The notes under the pieces were generated by a model, which worked only from the letters and a program-made list of their open reading frames with translations, was not told where the DNA came from and did not search any database. Position numbers and translations under genes: made by a program. From the NCBI GenBank assembly GCA_050258375.1, contig JBLMYQ010000042.1:1-32742 (forward strand): a stretch of 32,742 nt of DNA, read 5' to 3'. Positions 15,963 to 23,521 of the stretch are shown here, piece after piece (position 1 is the first letter of the stretch; the number at the start of each line of letters is the position of its first letter). The stretch is from JBLMYQ01 sp050258375 (GTDB taxonomy: Bacteria; Bacillota; Clostridia; Acetivibrionales; UBA4821).

Positions 15963-16823
15963 TTATTGAAATATTTTTTTCATTCCTTCTCCGGCATCTA
16001 CAAATATTGGGAACATGGTTAATGCAATTATGTCAATCATAATTATTACTACACCTATTATTATGCAGAAGCTTTTTAGCTTGGTCCTGATATTCAATCT
16101 GTCAATATATCCTTCTCTTAAAATTTCCGAAAGATTTCCTAATGAATCACGAGAATTTCCGTTAAAAATCTGCTGCTTGAGTGCAGAGGCAAACAAATCA
16201 ATTTCAATAATGTTGAATGCATTTTTAAATTCCTCTGCTGCCTTCTCAATATTGTGCCCTGAGAGCTCATATTCACTTGATAGCTTTATCATCTCCTTTT
16301 TCAAATCCTTATTCTCACAGACTTCATGAAGTCCTCTTAATGCATGTCCAAGCGTCATACTTGCTGACATCTGCAGATATAAACAATCAACAGCGTTAAT
16401 CAAATCATTGTTTATTGAGTTGTTTCTAATTATCCCGTTTACATGGATAAATAAATCCAATGAAAAGAATCCTAATGCGCCTACAATAAATGCTGTAAAA
16501 TATGAATTGTAGCTTCTAACCCCCATGACAAAGCACAAAGCGAATAATAAAATTTTTATTAAGTAAAAAACATGTCCATTCAAGCCCAGAGGATTGCCCT
16601 GTTGAATAAGCTTTTTATCCATTGCTTTAATGAAATGAAATTCTTTCAACCATGATATATCTCTGCTGTGTCTTGCATATTTTCTGTTTCTTTCCCCATA
16701 TTTTGCTTGATACCAATTCTTCTTAGCTCTTGAACTAAGCTTTTTAAGTCCGAAATAACAAAGCATAAAAATCGGTATTAATAAATAAATATTATATTTA
16801 TTTAATTCTGCAAGAAAATTCAT
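15963..16823 (-). CDS. tadC: TadC-like inner-membrane platform protein (T2SSF domain)
   Basis: This 286-aa protein has a membrane segment at the N-terminus (about 12-27), a pair in the middle (about 89-126) and one at the C-terminus (about 252-273). A cytoplasmic T2SSF-type region lies between (DLINAVDCLYLQMSASMTLG, then EFKNAFNIIEIDLFASAL). TadB and TadC proteins form the membrane base through which the TadA ATPase drives pilin assembly. GGGAG precedes the ATG at 16823. It follows tadB by 79 bases, in which nothing else is seen, and precedes the pilin by 32 bases. Confidence 0.78.
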   Translation of the reverse strand: MNFLAELNKYNIYLLIPIFMLCYFGLKKLSSRAKKNWYQAKYGERNRKYARHSRDISWLKEFHFIKAMDKKLIQQGNPLGLNGHVFYLIKILLFALCFVMGVRSYNSYFTAFIVGALGFFSLDLFIHVNGIIRNNSINNDLINAVDCLYLQMSASMTLGHALRGLHEVCENKDLKKEMIKLSSEYELSGHNIEKAAEEFKNAFNIIEIDLFASALKQQIFNGNSRDSLGNLSEILREGYIDRLNIRTKLKSFCIIIGVVIIMIDIIALTMFPIFVDAGEGMKKIFQ

Positions 16824-16902
16824 TATAATAACTCCCTTTTCAAAATAACCCTACCGCTCCTTCCTGTTACTGATACTAATATAGGTGAGCTATCAGGTTA
16901 AT

Positions 16903-17886
16903 TTAGTAATCTAACTTTTTTACTGAGTGAGACAGCCATAATAGAATCCATACGCTTAAAAAATTTGCATTCAATATCAATTGTCCATAAAAGGTATTTT
17001 TCATTATGCTTAAATAATCCGGTTGGGTCACAATAAAATTAAAGTACAAATAAATATCTATTAAAATAAGTAAAAATATTACCATTCTGGCCGAACGCGT
17101 TTCTCTTATTCTTATTCTTTTCTCTTTTTGTATATCTGCTATAAGCCTTTGTGTCTTATCCAGAAGCTCTGTGAAGTCTCCTCCGTAAATATAGCAGTAC
17201 TGAACATTTGTAAGAAAAAGCTTGAATTTTTTCATATCAATCTTATCCCTGAAATTTGCAAGCGCCTCTTCAACACTTATTCCACTGCTAATTTCAGCAA
17301 CAAATTGTATTGTGAAAGTTTTTAGAGGTTCCATGCACTTATCCTGAACATTTCTAAAAGCTTCAATAATATCATTATGTATTCTGGTACTATTCTTCAG
17401 CTGAAGAAGATAATCTCCTAATATTTTTTCAATTTCTTTTTCTCTTTGTTGAATCATTATTTCTAATAAAAAGATTGGCATAAAAAATCCTGGCAAGCTG
17501 GTTATAGCTGCTACAGAAAGTACTCCGAAAAAGCTTTTAAAGATTGCAAAGAAAGCTCCGGCAGAAACAGCGCAAACAGCAATCAGAAATTTAAAGTCAA
17601 TAAAGAATATGTACTCTTGTATTCCACTTTTTTCTATAAGCATTTCAAGCTTATAAAATATGCTTTTACATGTCTTTTTCTTTATTCTTTCTCTTCTTAA
17701 AACCTTGCTTACAATTTGCTTTTTGCGGTATTCAGCACTTATATTGCCAGAAAGCACGATGATTCGTTCTCTAAAATCCTTCTTAAGAAGCTTGTCTGCT
17801 AAAAAATATCCCAGAGGCATTATCGAAACAAGAAGTAACGCATTTAAAGCAGAAACCATACGCTCACTCAATGACAACCCCTCCAT
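16903..17886 (-). CDS. tadB: TadB-like inner-membrane platform protein (T2SSF domain)
   Basis: The frame is open to a TTG at 17919, but the best start is the ATG at 17886 (MEGLSLSERMVSALNALL), which has GGAGG four bases upstream and overlaps tadA by 23 bases. A later ATG ten residues on is also possible. The product of about 327 aa has one N-terminal segment, a central pair (about 95-145 of this frame) and C-terminal segments (MVIFLLILIDIYLYF, LILNANFLSVWILLW). The T2SSF region lies between, with QLKNSTRIHNDIIEAFRNV and EISSGISVEEALANF. Role as for TadC. Overlap with tadA indicates coupled translation. Confidence 0.8.
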   Translation of the reverse strand: MEGLSLSERMVSALNALLLVSIMPLGYFLADKLLKKDFRERIIVLSGNISAEYRKKQIVSKVLRRERIKKKTCKSIFYKLEMLIEKSGIQEYIFFIDFKFLIAVCAVSAGAFFAIFKSFFGVLSVAAITSLPGFFMPIFLLEIMIQQREKEIEKILGDYLLQLKNSTRIHNDIIEAFRNVQDKCMEPLKTFTIQFVAEISSGISVEEALANFRDKIDMKKFKLFLTNVQYCYIYGGDFTELLDKTQRLIADIQKEKRIRIRETRSARMVIFLLILIDIYLYFNFIVTQPDYLSIMKNTFYGQLILNANFLSVWILLWLSHSVKKLDY

Positions 17887-19186
17887 ATATCCTCCGGTAC
17901 TCATTTCTGCTAAGCTCAAGCTTATGTTTAACCTTTTGTTTTGGCTCCTGCAGCTTTAAAAACAAACCCTTTGTTTCTCCATCAACAATTTCTCTGATTT
18001 TATATTTAAAAAGCTGATTGCAGCTTATCGTTCGTTTTTCTTTATCCCGTATTATTTCTGAAATTTCTGCAACCTTAAAATTTTTCATATAAACAATAAG
18101 GTCAATAGAATCCGCTAATAACTCTTTCAAATATTGTTCAGAATACATTTGAGCCTGCGGATCTCTTTTCATAAGTGTAACAAGCCTGTCTAACGTCATT
18201 TCAGCTGAATCGGAATGAACGGTGGTATACGCGCGGTGTCCGGTACTTACAGCATCAAAGAAAACCATAGCTTCAGCCCCTTTTAATTCTCCAACAATTA
18301 TTACATCGTTAGTCATCAAAAGAGTTTGAGCTGTAAGGTTTTCAAGAGTTATATTCCTGCTTGCCTCACGGCTTCCAAGAATCTGCCGCTGTACAATATT
18401 AGGGTGCTGACAAAAAAGCTCTGCAGTTTCTTCATTAGAGGTTATGGCAAGGTTATCCGGAATCTTGTCGATTAATGCCCTCATTAAGGTTGTCTTACCG
18501 CTTCCGCCCTTGCCGGAAATTATGATACTACACCCTGCCGTTACTGCTTCCAACAGGAAGTTATAAATCTCAAGATTCATCATATAGCTATCACCTGAAT
18601 ACAGTTCGTCAAGGCGGGTAAAAAATTCTGGTCTATGTACTCTTATCACAAGATTTGGAGAACCTATATTTACCGGAGGTATTCCTGCTTCAATTCTTAG
18701 CTTGTTTTTTCTGTCACTGACAACAGCAATTGGTTTTTCTTCAGTAATTTTACCTTTGTTTTTCAGAACACAATACCTGACAAAGTTATAATAATCACTT
18801 GGCTCAGAAAACCTATCCTTTGTTCTGACCCAGTTCCCTTTTCTTTTAATATGAATGTTATCCCAATCTAAAACCCTGATGTCTGAAACATTTTTATCAT
18901 CAATATACTTTTGCAGAATATGATAACCAAACAACCTATCAAGAACCTTTTTTACTAACTCATTAACATCTATATTTATATGTACGTGATCTCTGTATAT
19001 CTTTTCCCTCATTATTCTTTCAATGTTTTTGCTGTTTTCCGGTTTTGTTTGAACATCGGCAAGCAAATCCGCATGGTGATTAATTAAATAACCGATTATT
19101 TCACTGACAACATGATTTACCCTATCCGGTGTTATCTCTTGTTTTTTCTCATCACTGACAGCTTTTTTCAGAGGATCAATAAGCAT
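17864..19186 (-). CDS. tadA: TadA/CpaF-type secretion ATPase
   Basis: This 440-aa hexameric-type ATPase powers pilin extrusion. It carries Walker A GKGGSGKT (225-232), an Asp box with SNEETAEL (250-257), Walker B VIIVGELKG (295-303) with catalytic Glu300 and the His box STGHRAYTTVHS (314-325). The N-terminal half (about 60-190) has the CpaF all-alpha and sensor region, with VSDIRVLDWDNIHIKRKG and LRIEAGIPPV. All expected motifs are intact. The ATG at 19186 shares a base with the upstream stop (TAATG) and has GGAGGAG just before it. The gene order tadZ-tadA-tadB-tadC is the standard Tad core. Confidence 0.93.
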   Translation of the reverse strand: MLIDPLKKAVSDEKKQEITPDRVNHVVSEIIGYLINHHADLLADVQTKPENSKNIERIMREKIYRDHVHINIDVNELVKKVLDRLFGYHILQKYIDDKNVSDIRVLDWDNIHIKRKGNWVRTKDRFSEPSDYYNFVRYCVLKNKGKITEEKPIAVVSDRKNKLRIEAGIPPVNIGSPNLVIRVHRPEFFTRLDELYSGDSYMMNLEIYNFLLEAVTAGCSIIISGKGGSGKTTLMRALIDKIPDNLAITSNEETAELFCQHPNIVQRQILGSREASRNITLENLTAQTLLMTNDVIIVGELKGAEAMVFFDAVSTGHRAYTTVHSDSAEMTLDRLVTLMKRDPQAQMYSEQYLKELLADSIDLIVYMKNFKVAEISEIIRDKEKRTISCNQLFKYKIREIVDGETKGLFLKLQEPKQKVKHKLELSRNEYRRIYGGVVIE

Positions 19187-20541
19187 TAGCTCTCCTCCCT
19201 TAGTTCTATTATTTTTTCATCTACTTTTTTAAACCAATTCAAAAACAACTTATTTAAAAAGCTTCTTTTTTCTACAAAATTAAAATCTTCAATAATTCTT
19301 CTATAGGTTCCATTCTCCTTTTCTCCTGCTTTATTTACAAAAGGAATTCCACTGTTTAGGCAATACTCATGTTTTTGGTCATAATCGATAAAGCTGCATA
19401 CCTGATATCCTGCAAGCAATTCCTTAATAAATTCCTTATCAAGTGAATATTTACCCATCTTATTAATAATAATTTGAGTTTTATTTTTGCCGACATCCCA
19501 TGCATCTAATAGGATTTCCAGCATAGTGGCAGCTTTTTGGATATTTGCGATGTTAGGTTCAACAACAAAGAAAACCTTGGTTGCATTTGAAACAGCAAAC
19601 CGGGTTGAGTCAAGAAAGAGATTGCTGCTGGTATCTATAAAAATAAAATCATATATTTCCTTTGCTTTATCAAGAATAAGCTTATAGTATTGTGTATTTA
19701 AAGTGTTTTGACAGTCATAAAGAGAATTGTTGCCTGTTAAAACATCAAGGCTTGGATTTTTTTTATATTTCACAACTAATTCTTGAAACACATTGCTGTC
19801 AAATCTATCCTTATCTATACTATCAACCATATAGTTCAGGGAAGAATCCTTGCCATTACCTATAAAATAATCAATCCCTTCAGGCTGCCTCGCCATACCA
19901 AAGAAATAATTCAGAGTAGGGAACTCAGTATTCAGGTCAATACAAAGAATTTTTGCTTGTGACATTTTTGCAAGTAAGGTTGAAATCTGAACCAGAAAAT
20001 CAGACTTACCCGCCCCTCCTAATCCAGCTACAGCAATAATTTCCTGCTTTTGTGTTTTTGATGATTTTTCTATTATCACATGCTTTTCTATAACTTTAGG
20101 CTTTTCACTCAACAGCTTTTTTAATGTCTGGATTTCTTCTTTGATTTCTTTTGGTATTTCCTTTTCTACTTTTACAACAACTCTTCCTTCATTTTCAATT
20201 GTTTCAATCAAGTCTGAAATTTGGGTATTGTCGTTAAGAAGAATATCAAAGATTCCTTTTTCATTTAAAAATTTTTTATAATTCTTATCAACAGACGATG
20301 TAATTATTACCAGCTTAAAATATCTATCTATTTTTCTGATTTTATCTATAAGTGTTTTTTTATCATACTTACCAGGAAGCTCATCACTTAGCACAAGCAC
20401 ATCCGGAATATCTTCCTTTATCATTTTCAGCAATTCTTCCTGAGACTTGATATCATCTTTTTCTATAAGTAAATCCGGACAGTTCTTTTTAAAGTATTGA
20501 TTTAATACAATATGATTTACAGCAGTTACTACTTTTTTCAA
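19186..20541 (-). CDS. tadZ: TadZ/CpaE-like pilus localisation ATPase
   Basis: This 451-aa protein has a receiver-like N-terminal domain (about 1-120, DVLVLSDELPG, LVIITSS), a charged linker (120-165) and a ParA/MinD-like ATPase (165-430) with AVAGLGGAGKSD (171-181), LCIDLNTEFPT and FIFIDTSSN. TadZ places the pilus machine at a cell pole. Its P-loop GLGGAGKS keeps the GKS but has Leu where the deviant Walker A signature lysine of MinD-like proteins usually stands. The start is a TTG at 20541 with AGAGGGAAG upstream and no ATG nearby. It is the first gene of the train. The 120 bases upstream are AT-rich, and I see no promoter I trust. Confidence 0.78.
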   Translation of the reverse strand: MKKVVTAVNHIVLNQYFKKNCPDLLIEKDDIKSQEELLKMIKEDIPDVLVLSDELPGKYDKKTLIDKIRKIDRYFKLVIITSSVDKNYKKFLNEKGIFDILLNDNTQISDLIETIENEGRVVVKVEKEIPKEIKEEIQTLKKLLSEKPKVIEKHVIIEKSSKTQKQEIIAVAGLGGAGKSDFLVQISTLLAKMSQAKILCIDLNTEFPTLNYFFGMARQPEGIDYFIGNGKDSSLNYMVDSIDKDRFDSNVFQELVVKYKKNPSLDVLTGNNSLYDCQNTLNTQYYKLILDKAKEIYDFIFIDTSSNLFLDSTRFAVSNATKVFFVVEPNIANIQKAATMLEILLDAWDVGKNKTQIIINKMGKYSLDKEFIKELLAGYQVCSFIDYDQKHEYCLNSGIPFVNKAGEKENGTYRRIIEDFNFVEKRSFLNKLFLNWFKKVDEKIIELREES

Positions 20542-20695
20542 GTTTCTTCCCTCTCAGTAAATAAAATGTCCTTAAACACAAAAGAATTTTATCGAATTTT
20601 TGGTTATAATCACCTTTTTTTAAACGAAATGCTTGATTTTCGCTGTGAAAGGACTTTGTATTCACTTTAGCTTGATTTTTTTGCTGTTTAAATAA

Positions 20696-20738
20696 CTAAA
20701 AAACAAAGAACCCGGGGCATTAAAGCTCCAGGTTCTTT
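20696..20738 (-). terminator. Intrinsic terminator of the HEPN-like gene
   Basis: AAAGAACC (20738-20731 on the - strand) pairs with GGTTCTTT (20712-20705), with further inner GC pairs between GGAGC and GCCCC. GTTTTTTAG follows. It separates the upstream single gene from the tad train, which therefore needs its own promoter between about 20700 and 20560. That stretch contains two copies of AAATCAAGC on the - strand. Confidence 0.8.
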
Positions 20739-20752
20739 AGATTAACTCTAAA

Positions 20753-21655
20753 TTAAAATTCAGGTCCATTAAAAATCATTTCGTTAATTTTATTATGTAT
20801 TTCCTTGTTTGATAATCCAATCGTAGACATTAAAATTTTCGCTAAAATCAACCTTAATTTGAGCATATTCTCCGGCAGATCACTCTTGTCAATGAGATTC
20901 CTACCTGCAAAAGAAGCAGAAACACGTTCTCTGGTTCCAAAAGCCCACTTCAGGAATTCGTGAAGCTTTACCCTTTCCTGATAATCATTAGCACAAATAA
21001 GCGCTGAAAAGCAGGCTGCACGAAAGCTTGATTCTTCTGAAGTGTTGACTAAAACAAACTCAAGAGCAGAAGTAACATGCACAATACATTGTCTTGAAAA
21101 CGGCGCCTTACAGCACTCCTGAAATTTTGTAAAGGCATAAAGCCAGTGAAGATTTATATTATCAGGGGTCTTTATTTGTTCTCTGTATATTTCAATAACC
21201 CTATGATGTAAGTAAATTAAATTGTTAATCTCTTCTTCTGATAAATTATTAACATTACTGTCAATCTTAAAAGTATTTGCCCAAACCTGCACATGTCCGT
21301 TGGTCATTGATGCATTCCTAAAAGAAACCTTTATTGCTTCCTTTAAATTTGTATATGAATCTCCCATAAACCAGTCAGAATAGTTTATCTCAAAATCAAC
21401 CAATGCCATTTGCATAATCCAAAGGAAAAACACAGGTATTTGTTCTCTGTTTTTATCAGATATTTTATCAATATTATAATCAGGTTTAATATCTGCCATA
21501 CTCACGATAAAGGTTTTATAAAACCTAATCTCAGGCGGCATCGAAATGTCGTTTTTTTCAAAATATTCTCTGCTGACAAGACTTAAATAATCATTTATTT
21601 TATATTCATCTTTATCTATTGCAATATTCAGCAGTCCAATTACATTAATTGGCAT
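20753..21655 (-). CDS. Hypothetical protein with possible Apea/HEPN-like C-terminal domain
   Basis: The preferred start is ATG 21655 (MPINVIGLLNIA) with GGGGG eight bases upstream. The frame is open to a TTG at 21670. The product is 300 aa, soluble and without signal peptide. Residues about 195-290 follow the pattern of Apea-like HEPN domains: CIVHVTSALEFVLVNTSEES, FRAACFSALICA, QERVKLHEFLKWAFGTRERVS and NMLKLRLILAKILMSTIGL. In active HEPN RNases an R-x4-6-H motif follows 'Y..R', but here the stretch is RERVSASFAG without His, so a catalytic role is unlikely. The N-terminal 190 residues are not recognised. It stands alone, with its own terminator. The HEPN link is a pattern judgement by eye. 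Confidence 0.5.
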   Translation of the reverse strand: MPINVIGLLNIAIDKDEYKINDYLSLVSREYFEKNDISMPPEIRFYKTFIVSMADIKPDYNIDKISDKNREQIPVFFLWIMQMALVDFEINYSDWFMGDSYTNLKEAIKVSFRNASMTNGHVQVWANTFKIDSNVNNLSEEEINNLIYLHHRVIEIYREQIKTPDNINLHWLYAFTKFQECCKAPFSRQCIVHVTSALEFVLVNTSEESSFRAACFSALICANDYQERVKLHEFLKWAFGTRERVSASFAGRNLIDKSDLPENMLKLRLILAKILMSTIGLSNKEIHNKINEMIFNGPEF

Positions 21656-21666
21656 TAAAGCTACCC

Positions 21667-21678
21667 CCAATTAATTGG
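21667..21678. repeat. 12-bp perfect palindrome upstream of the HEPN-like gene
   Basis: CCAATTAATTGG lies just upstream of the ribosome binding site. It is part of a 12-base direct repeat, ATGCCAATTAAT, present at 21681-21670 and again at the start codon 21655-21644 (- strand). It could be an operator or only a short duplication. Confidence 0.35.
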
Positions 21679-21849
21679 CATAAAATGTAATAAAAAGTTA
21701 TTCCTATAGCCAAGTATACTATAATGTAAACAGATTTTAAAGTACTGATAGAAAATATGATTTAATAGTGTTATAATCATTATTAGGAAAATTTCTTTCT
21801 TTTCACTTTTCGTAGTAATACAAACAATTTTTTTAAAGGAGCTATTGCT

Positions 21850-22935
21850 ATGGGACCTAAGACTAAAAAAATAATTATTATTGTTCTGGCAATATTTATT
21901 ATTTTGCAAGCTGCCTACTTTATTTTTTATTTTTCTTATAATAAACATGAGACCGGCAAAACCGTTTCACAGAATACTCCGTCTGTCCCGCAGCCTGCTG
22001 CTAATCCAGATAATCAAGTTCAGACCCAGAACAATTCAGGTGACTCCTCTCTGCCTGATGATAAAATAACTGTCATTACCAAAGGACAGCTGCAAATGAC
22101 TCAAAGGAATCTTTCATCTCTTGAATCAACCCTTGCAAGCCGTATACCTCTTAATGACAGAGTATTAAAGTTTGTATCCGGTACTGATTTCGAAGAAATT
22201 GATGCATCACGTATAGAAAAGGTTATGGTAGATAATCTTACTTACGAATTCAAGCTTTCAGCACAAAAAGGTAATTTTATTGAACCTACAAGTACCTCTT
22301 ACCTTCTTCAGCTTCAGATTCCTGCTCAAGGAAATATTAAATCTACATTTAAATGGTTTCTTTTTGACACAAATCTTCAGCTTGTAAATAAATTAAATCT
22401 GAAACAAAAGGGTATTGATTTACCATGCAAATTTGCCGACATAAAAGATTATGATAATGACGGCAAGCAGGAAATATTAATTGAAACAACAAAATATCTC
22501 AATCCCGACAATTATTCAAGCCCACGTTATCTCTTTAAAGCAACAAATGAGAAACAGCTTATTCTTATATGGCGTGAAGAAGCCATTTATGGCGACAGAG
22601 ATACCGGCAAATGCTCTTCTGTAACCCGGACTGCATTTGACCAGGGTAATCCGCCTCCTCCAAATAATCCGGAGCTTCTTAGTATAAAGAAGATATATAC
22701 AAGTGCTTTGTCTTCTGCAGTTTCCAGTGACCCAAACAATGGTAACCCATATCAGAACAATACCATCCCTATGATTGCAAATAATGTCACCTATCAAGAA
22801 ATCCGGGAGTATCCCGATAGACAAGAAATCTATCAAAAAGTTCTTGATGTTTATACTTATACTTGGGATGTCGATAAAAATGAATTTGTCTATACAAAAA
22901 AAGAATCCCGCAACCTTGATGTAAACCTTGATTAA
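21850..22935 (+). CDS. Membrane-anchored extracytoplasmic protein with Ca-loop-like motif
   Basis: This 361-aa protein has a Lys-rich head, one membrane helix (7-29) and a low-complexity Pro/Gln/Asn linker (38-68). An outside domain follows with DIKDYDNDGKQEILIET (197-213), in which Asp200, Asp202, Asp204 and Gly205 fit the DxDxDG loop of FG-GAP/VCBS or dockerin-like calcium sites. The C-terminal part, about 300 to the end, ends with VYTYTWDVDKNEFVYTKKE. This is the general style of Clostridial lipoprotein-like surface proteins, but no family is recognised. AAAGGAG is eight bases ahead of the ATG. It diverges from the HEPN-like gene. A TATAAT at 21772-21777 is a possible -10 without a good -35. 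Confidence 0.6.
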   Translation: MGPKTKKIIIIVLAIFIILQAAYFIFYFSYNKHETGKTVSQNTPSVPQPAANPDNQVQTQNNSGDSSLPDDKITVITKGQLQMTQRNLSSLESTLASRIPLNDRVLKFVSGTDFEEIDASRIEKVMVDNLTYEFKLSAQKGNFIEPTSTSYLLQLQIPAQGNIKSTFKWFLFDTNLQLVNKLNLKQKGIDLPCKFADIKDYDNDGKQEILIETTKYLNPDNYSSPRYLFKATNEKQLILIWREEAIYGDRDTGKCSSVTRTAFDQGNPPPPNNPELLSIKKIYTSALSSAVSSDPNNGNPYQNNTIPMIANNVTYQEIREYPDRQEIYQKVLDVYTYTWDVDKNEFVYTKKESRNLDVNLD

Positions 22936-23143
22936 GTATTAAATAATTTTTCAAGGAATAATTTTCGCACCAGGAAAAATACTATACTGAGTAAAATAGA
23001 TAAATATATATAATTTATGTAATAAAAATACAAAAATATTTAATTAATGATTGATTTCTGCAAATTATAATTTATAATAAAATCAAAACAGTTCTTTAAT
23101 CTGCATAATATGGAATTTAAATCGAAAGGAGGATATAAAATTT
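22936..23143 (+). promoter_or_regulatory. Intergenic AT-rich region with promoter for the CBM gene
   Basis: TTGATT (23051-23056), a 16-base spacer and TATAAT (23073-23078) form a sigma-A-like promoter, which predicts a leader of about 60 bases ending in GAAAGGAGG. The first 100 bases after the upstream stop contain only a weak AT-rich inverted repeat. I see no other gene here. Confidence 0.6.
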
Positions 23144-23452
23144 ATGAACTCATATTCTGAAAAGGGACTTACAGCAAATCATGTTGCAAATAATGACCAA
23201 GATACTTTGAGTCTTACTTATAATGGACTTCTTTATAATTCTGGATCTGATGTTGTTTACGTTCACTATGGCTATGGTACAAAATGGACAAAGAAGGAAA
23301 CTGTCCAAATGAAAAAAACTAAAACCGGATTTAAAATTGATATTCCTTTAGCTAAAACAGGAACAATAAACATGGCATTTAAAGACAGCTCTGAAAATTG
23401 GGATAATAATAATGGTTCTGATTATTCATTCTCTCTTCGCGCTAGAAAATAA
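23144..23452 (+). CDS. Stand-alone carbohydrate-binding module, CBM25/CBM53-like
   Basis: This 102-aa protein is a single beta-sandwich-type module. The core GSDVVYVHYGYGTKWTKKE, the following TGFKIDIPL, GTINMAFKDSSENWDNN and the end of about 12 residues (GSDYSFSLRARK) match the starch-binding CBM25 pattern of 'v.lhyg....W.......m......w...i.......l...F.dg...wDnN.g..y'. There is no signal peptide and no catalytic domain, so it may bind intracellular glycogen or a cell polysaccharide. The strong ribosome binding site GAAAGGAGG and a clear promoter suggest good expression. Single-module proteins of this size occur in Clostridia. Confidence 0.75.
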   Translation: MNSYSEKGLTANHVANNDQDTLSLTYNGLLYNSGSDVVYVHYGYGTKWTKKETVQMKKTKTGFKIDIPLAKTGTINMAFKDSSENWDNNNGSDYSFSLRARK

Positions 23453-23489
23453 GCTAAAAATTATTATAAATATATAAATGCTTTAAAAA

Positions 23490-23519
23490 TGGAGTCCACA
23501 CTAATGAGACTCTATTTTT
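23490..23519. terminator. Bidirectional intrinsic terminator
   Basis: TGGAGTC (23490-23496) pairs with GACTCTA (23508-23514) with one G-U pair and an 11-base loop. TTTTTA follows on the + strand and CATTTTTAAAG on the - strand. It sits between the convergent CBM and membrane protein genes. Confidence 0.7.
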
Positions 23520-23521
23520 AT

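Noticed and set aside
20560..20700. Sigma-D or sigma-A promoter for the tad train
   Set aside because: TATAAC and CGATAA sequences are present on the - strand but no -35 box at acceptable spacing, so I do not call a promoter.
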